7,344 bases of DNA from positions 1 through 7,344 of the forward strand of contig JAAENB010000596.1 in NCBI GenBank assembly GCA_024224995.1, written 5' to 3'. The position numbers and the translations under genes were made by a program. The notes below the pieces were generated by a model. That model made no database searches, was not told the DNA's origin, and saw only the letters and a list, made by a program, of their open reading frames with translations. Shown one piece after another: positions 5,544 through 7,344 of this stretch. Numbering within the stretch: position 1 is the first letter of the stretch; each line of letters opens with the position of its first letter. Origin of the DNA: a bacterium (GTDB lineage Bacteria; Spirochaetota; UBA4802; UBA5550).

Positions 5544-6437
5544 ATGAAAACAAATAAAATTAGAAGTAATATTTATTATATTGAACCGGCAGAGACTCCT
5601 TTCGCCAGTACAAGCGCGTGCCTCTTTATAGATTCAACCCCTTCCATTGCTATTGACCTCAACCTGGGAGATGAAGATACAAATGCATTCATTAAGGAAT
5701 TTAAGCCGGATATTGCGCTTCTATCTCATTATCATCTTGATCATTCATTATGCGCGCCAATAATGGATAGTCATAATGATATTGAGTTATATGTTCCTGA
5801 TGGTGAAGCAGCGTACCTGACCAGTGTTGATCATTTTATCAGTAATACCTGTGGGCCATATGAGGCGTCAAAACAATTCAAAAATATTATAGAAAACTTT
5901 TTAACATTTCCCCAGATTAATAATTTCAAGGTTTTTTGTAATAATGAAATTTTTAAGACTAAAGACTGTTCAGTTCGGATATTGAAGGTTCCGGGCCACT
6001 CCCCCTCTCATACAGCCTTTCACATTCCTGAAGAAAATATTCTTTTTACCAGTGATACCGGAATAGGCTCATGGGGGCCATGGTATGGGTGGATTGATAG
6101 TGATATTCCTCAATATGTTGAATCTCTTTTAAAACTAAAAGCATTTGATGATGTACAACTGGTTACCTGCCATGATGGAATCTTTTCTAACAACATTAAT
6201 TATCATTGGGATGCTTGTATAGATGCTTTCTTTACAAGAGAAAAATTTATAATTGACAAACTTGATCAGGGATATTCAAAGAGAGAAATAGTTGAGGAAG
6301 GAATCTATTTTAAAAAGAAATCCAGGGCAGCAGAACCTATGCGCGGCCTTCTGGAAGTGCAGGATGAGATAATGCTGGAGCACCATCTATCAGTCATGGA
6401 TAATGGAGGCATGGAAAGGTACAAGGCGAAAGGGTAA
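5544..6437 (+). CDS. Metallo-beta-lactamase-fold hydrolase (297 aa)
   Basis: All metal ligands of the MBL fold are present. The HxHxDH motif is SHYHLDH (H62, H64, D66, H67), followed by PGHSPSH with H152, SDTG with D171 and CHDG with H210, a complete dinuclear site. Spacing and motifs fit the glyoxalase II/general hydrolase side of the superfamily rather than true beta-lactamases, and no export signal is seen. A helical C-terminal region (about 221-297) follows the core and is rich in charged residues (EKFIIDKLDQGYSKREIVEEG); in related hydrolases such a part shapes the active site. The ATG at 5544 lies 15 bases after the Fe-S protein stop with no clear SD, so translation may be coupled to the upstream gene. 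Substrate unknown; a thioester, lactone, or flavodiiron-like redox partnership are all possible, though no flavodoxin domain is present. Confidence 0.9.
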   Translation: MKTNKIRSNIYYIEPAETPFASTSACLFIDSTPSIAIDLNLGDEDTNAFIKEFKPDIALLSHYHLDHSLCAPIMDSHNDIELYVPDGEAAYLTSVDHFISNTCGPYEASKQFKNIIENFLTFPQINNFKVFCNNEIFKTKDCSVRILKVPGHSPSHTAFHIPEENILFTSDTGIGSWGPWYGWIDSDIPQYVESLLKLKAFDDVQLVTCHDGIFSNNINYHWDACIDAFFTREKFIIDKLDQGYSKREIVEEGIYFKKKSRAAEPMRGLLEVQDEIMLEHHLSVMDNGGMERYKAKG

Positions 6438-6474
6438 AGTCCACTGAATAGAGTCTTCCCTTTTCCCTTGTACC
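6418..6474. terminator. Inverted repeat spanning the MBL stop codon, possible bidirectional terminator
   Basis: GGTACAAGG (6418-6426) and CCTTGTACC (6466-6474) are perfect 9-bp arms. Pairing continues imperfectly inward (GAAAGGG against CCCTTTT, then ACT against AGT). The left arm lies within the last codons of the MBL gene. The element sits between convergent genes ending at 6437 (plus) and 6493 (minus), where a shared terminator is expected. No strong T-tract follows on either strand, so the terminator role is uncertain. Confidence 0.45.
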
Positions 6475-6492
6475 ATGCTCCTTGAACCACAT

Positions 6493-7005
6493 TTATATCA
6501 TGATATTTGATTTTAAAATTTTATCCAGTTCTTCCAGGTCAACATCAAGCTTTTCTTTAGGAATGACAATTGCAGAGATGGCTGTATTATATAAAAAATA
6601 ATATTTATCCGATTCTAATAATTTTTTAATTCCATTCCACTTTATTTTTTGCTCCGATTCAGGTTGGGTATGAAGAAAACCGGTATCATCAAAAATGATT
6701 TCATGGTGTCCCAGAATGCTGGAGTTGTCGCCCTCTTCGATCATTTTTTTCATACTGGCAAGTGTTCTTTTAGGCAAAAACCATAAATGAAAAAGACCCC
6801 ATAAAAGAGATATAATGCTATACAGGATGATACTAAACGGTCTAAACTCATTTTTCATTACATCGAAAATAATTAAAAAACACAAAAGAATTGGAAGCAT
6901 TGATATTACAATTATTTTAGTCCGCTTGAATTGCCTGGAATTATTCAGATAATTTTTTTGTAATTCCATCCAGTCTTGCATTTCAAATTCAAATTCCAGT
7001 TTCAT
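6493..7005 (-). CDS. YcxB-like two-TM membrane protein (170 aa)
   Basis: The ATG at 7005 follows GAGG at 7016-7019 (minus strand) with a ten-base gap. The order of parts is typical of the YcxB-like family. A short polar N-terminus (MKLEFEFEMQDWMELQKNYL) precedes two membrane helices at about 30-49 and 57-77. A basic stretch follows (LPKRTLASMKKMIEEG), then a C-terminal PH-like beta region with 'HHEIIFDDTGF', 'IKWNGIKKLLESDKYYFLYN' and 'AIVIPKEKL'. The last of these matches the conserved '..iiPk..F' type motif of the family. The length is close to the family norm. Function in the family is not established; the soluble part should face the cytoplasm. It is single in its orientation here and convergent with the MBL gene. 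Confidence 0.82.
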   Translation of the reverse strand: MKLEFEFEMQDWMELQKNYLNNSRQFKRTKIIVISMLPILLCFLIIFDVMKNEFRPFSIILYSIISLLWGLFHLWFLPKRTLASMKKMIEEGDNSSILGHHEIIFDDTGFLHTQPESEQKIKWNGIKKLLESDKYYFLYNTAISAIVIPKEKLDVDLEELDKILKSNIMI

Positions 7006-7043
7006 ACTTTTTTTACCTCGTATTCAAAAATTCCTGTTCATCA

Positions 7044-7057
7044 GTGCATTCATGCAC
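7044..7057. promoter_or_regulatory. 14-bp palindrome in the ycxB-like leader
   Basis: GTGCAT (7044-7049) and ATGCAC (7052-7057) are perfect complements around two bases. The site lies between a possible minus-strand promoter at 7061-7089 and the start codon at 7005, close to where transcription would begin, a position suited to an operator. It is short, so chance cannot be excluded. Confidence 0.35.
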
Positions 7058-7060
7058 CTT

Positions 7061-7089
7061 AAAAGAACACTCTCCCTGAAAATTGTCAA
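7061..7089 (-). promoter_or_regulatory. Candidate promoter for the YcxB-like gene
   Basis: On the minus strand a perfect TTGACA -35 box (7084-7089) is followed after 17 bases by TCTTTT (7061-7066), which matches the -10 consensus at only three of six positions. The strong -35 and its place between the tandem repeat and the gene support it; the poor -10 suggests a weak or activator-dependent promoter. Confidence 0.4.
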
Positions 7090-7106
7090 TAAAAAAAGAT
7101 TCCTGG

Positions 7107-7202
7107 GGTCACTGAGCGGAGCCGAAGTGTGGTCACTGAGCGGAGCCGAAGTGTGGTCACTGAGCGGAGCCGAAGTGTGGTCACTGAGCGGAGCCGAAGT
7201 GT
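7107..7202. repeat. Four perfect 24-bp tandem repeats
   Basis: Units at 7107-7130, 7131-7154, 7155-7178 and 7179-7202 are identical. Each begins GGTCACTGAG and ends CCGAAGTGT, with CACT/AGTG complementary ends inside the unit. The unit is G+C-rich in an AT-rich intergenic region. There are no spacers, so it is not a CRISPR array. Because 24 is a multiple of three, all frames stay open and give low-complexity peptides (VTERSRSV on plus, HTSAPLSD on minus) that should not be annotated as genes. From memory, close variants of CACTGAGCGGAGyCGAAGTG occur as dispersed or tandem repeats in many unrelated bacteria. The repeat separates the divergent YcxB-like and RHH-like genes. Confidence 0.95.
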
Positions 7203-7254
7203 GCTTTTTAAATAAAAGAATATCATGCTGATACCAGGTTATAAGGATAATTTT

Positions 7255-7344
7255 ATGATAATTCAAACTACTATTAACTTCCGAGTCTCCGTGCTGGAGA
7301 AAGTCAATGATGCCGCTGAAACACTTGGCATTTCCAGGTCCGCT
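7255..7344 (+). CDS. Ribbon-helix-helix (CopG-like) DNA-binding protein, 5' part (partial)
   Basis: The ATG at 7255 follows AAGGA (7243-7247) with a seven-base gap, and the frame stays open for 30 codons to the window edge. The visible residues combine a short beta strand (QTTINFRVSV), a helix (LEKVNDAAETL) and a GISRSA turn at the start of a second helix. That is the classical ribbon-helix-helix pattern of CopG/Arc-type regulators and antitoxins, in which the strand contacts DNA and 'lGiSRS' caps the second helix. Dimer formation and autoregulation are usual for the family. Whether a toxin gene follows cannot be seen. It is transcribed away from the YcxB-like gene, with the tandem repeat upstream. 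Confidence 0.7.
   Translation, partial: MIIQTTINFRVSVLEKVNDAAETLGISRSA

Noticed and set aside
7107..7202. CRISPR array
   Set aside because: The repeats abut directly with no spacers, and no cas genes are present.
7024..7266. 80-codon minus-strand ORF containing four HTSAPLSD units
   Set aside because: It exists only because the 24-bp repeat stays open in frame. It uses a TTG start without a good SD and overlaps the start of the RHH gene on the other strand.

Overview
The window is a bacterial chromosomal segment of moderate-to-low GC, estimated by eye at about 40%. It shows strong Shine-Dalgarno sites, sigma70-type promoters and densely packed genes. An iron-sulfur protein with many cysteines, a MarR regulator and a metallo-beta-lactamase-fold hydrolase point to an anaerobic or microaerophilic organism. 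The HEAT protein and the gene types recall Spirochaetota or Desulfobacterota, but the taxon cannot be fixed from this sequence. No rRNA, tRNA, transposase or CRISPR array was found.

Layout. At 1-101 lies the 3' end of a plus-strand gene. A GC-rich structured non-coding patch follows (about 190-262). A minus-strand pair comes next: a 327-aa two-TM protein with a PH-like segment (741-1724), then a 129-aa polytopic membrane protein (293-682). The pair is driven from a good promoter at 1757-1784. Divergent from it is an unrecognised 154-aa acidic protein (1920-2384) with a TTGACA promoter and a near-perfect SD. Next is a 431-aa HEAT-repeat-like protein with a C-terminal G-x-LS repeat tail (2531-3826).

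The most coherent unit is at 3890-6437: a MarR-family regulator, a 364-aa protein with two ferredoxin-type [4Fe-4S] motifs plus further cysteine clusters and an N-terminal winged-helix-like region, and an MBL-fold hydrolase. They are separated by only 15-16 nt. A perfect 18-bp inverted repeat is laid over the promoter, which suggests autoregulation by the MarR protein. I infer a self-regulated redox or detoxification module whose substrate is unknown.

The right end holds a minus-strand YcxB-like membrane protein (6493-7005), a perfect 4 x 24 bp tandem repeat (7107-7202) and the start of a ribbon-helix-helix (CopG-like) protein truncated by the window edge (7255-7344).
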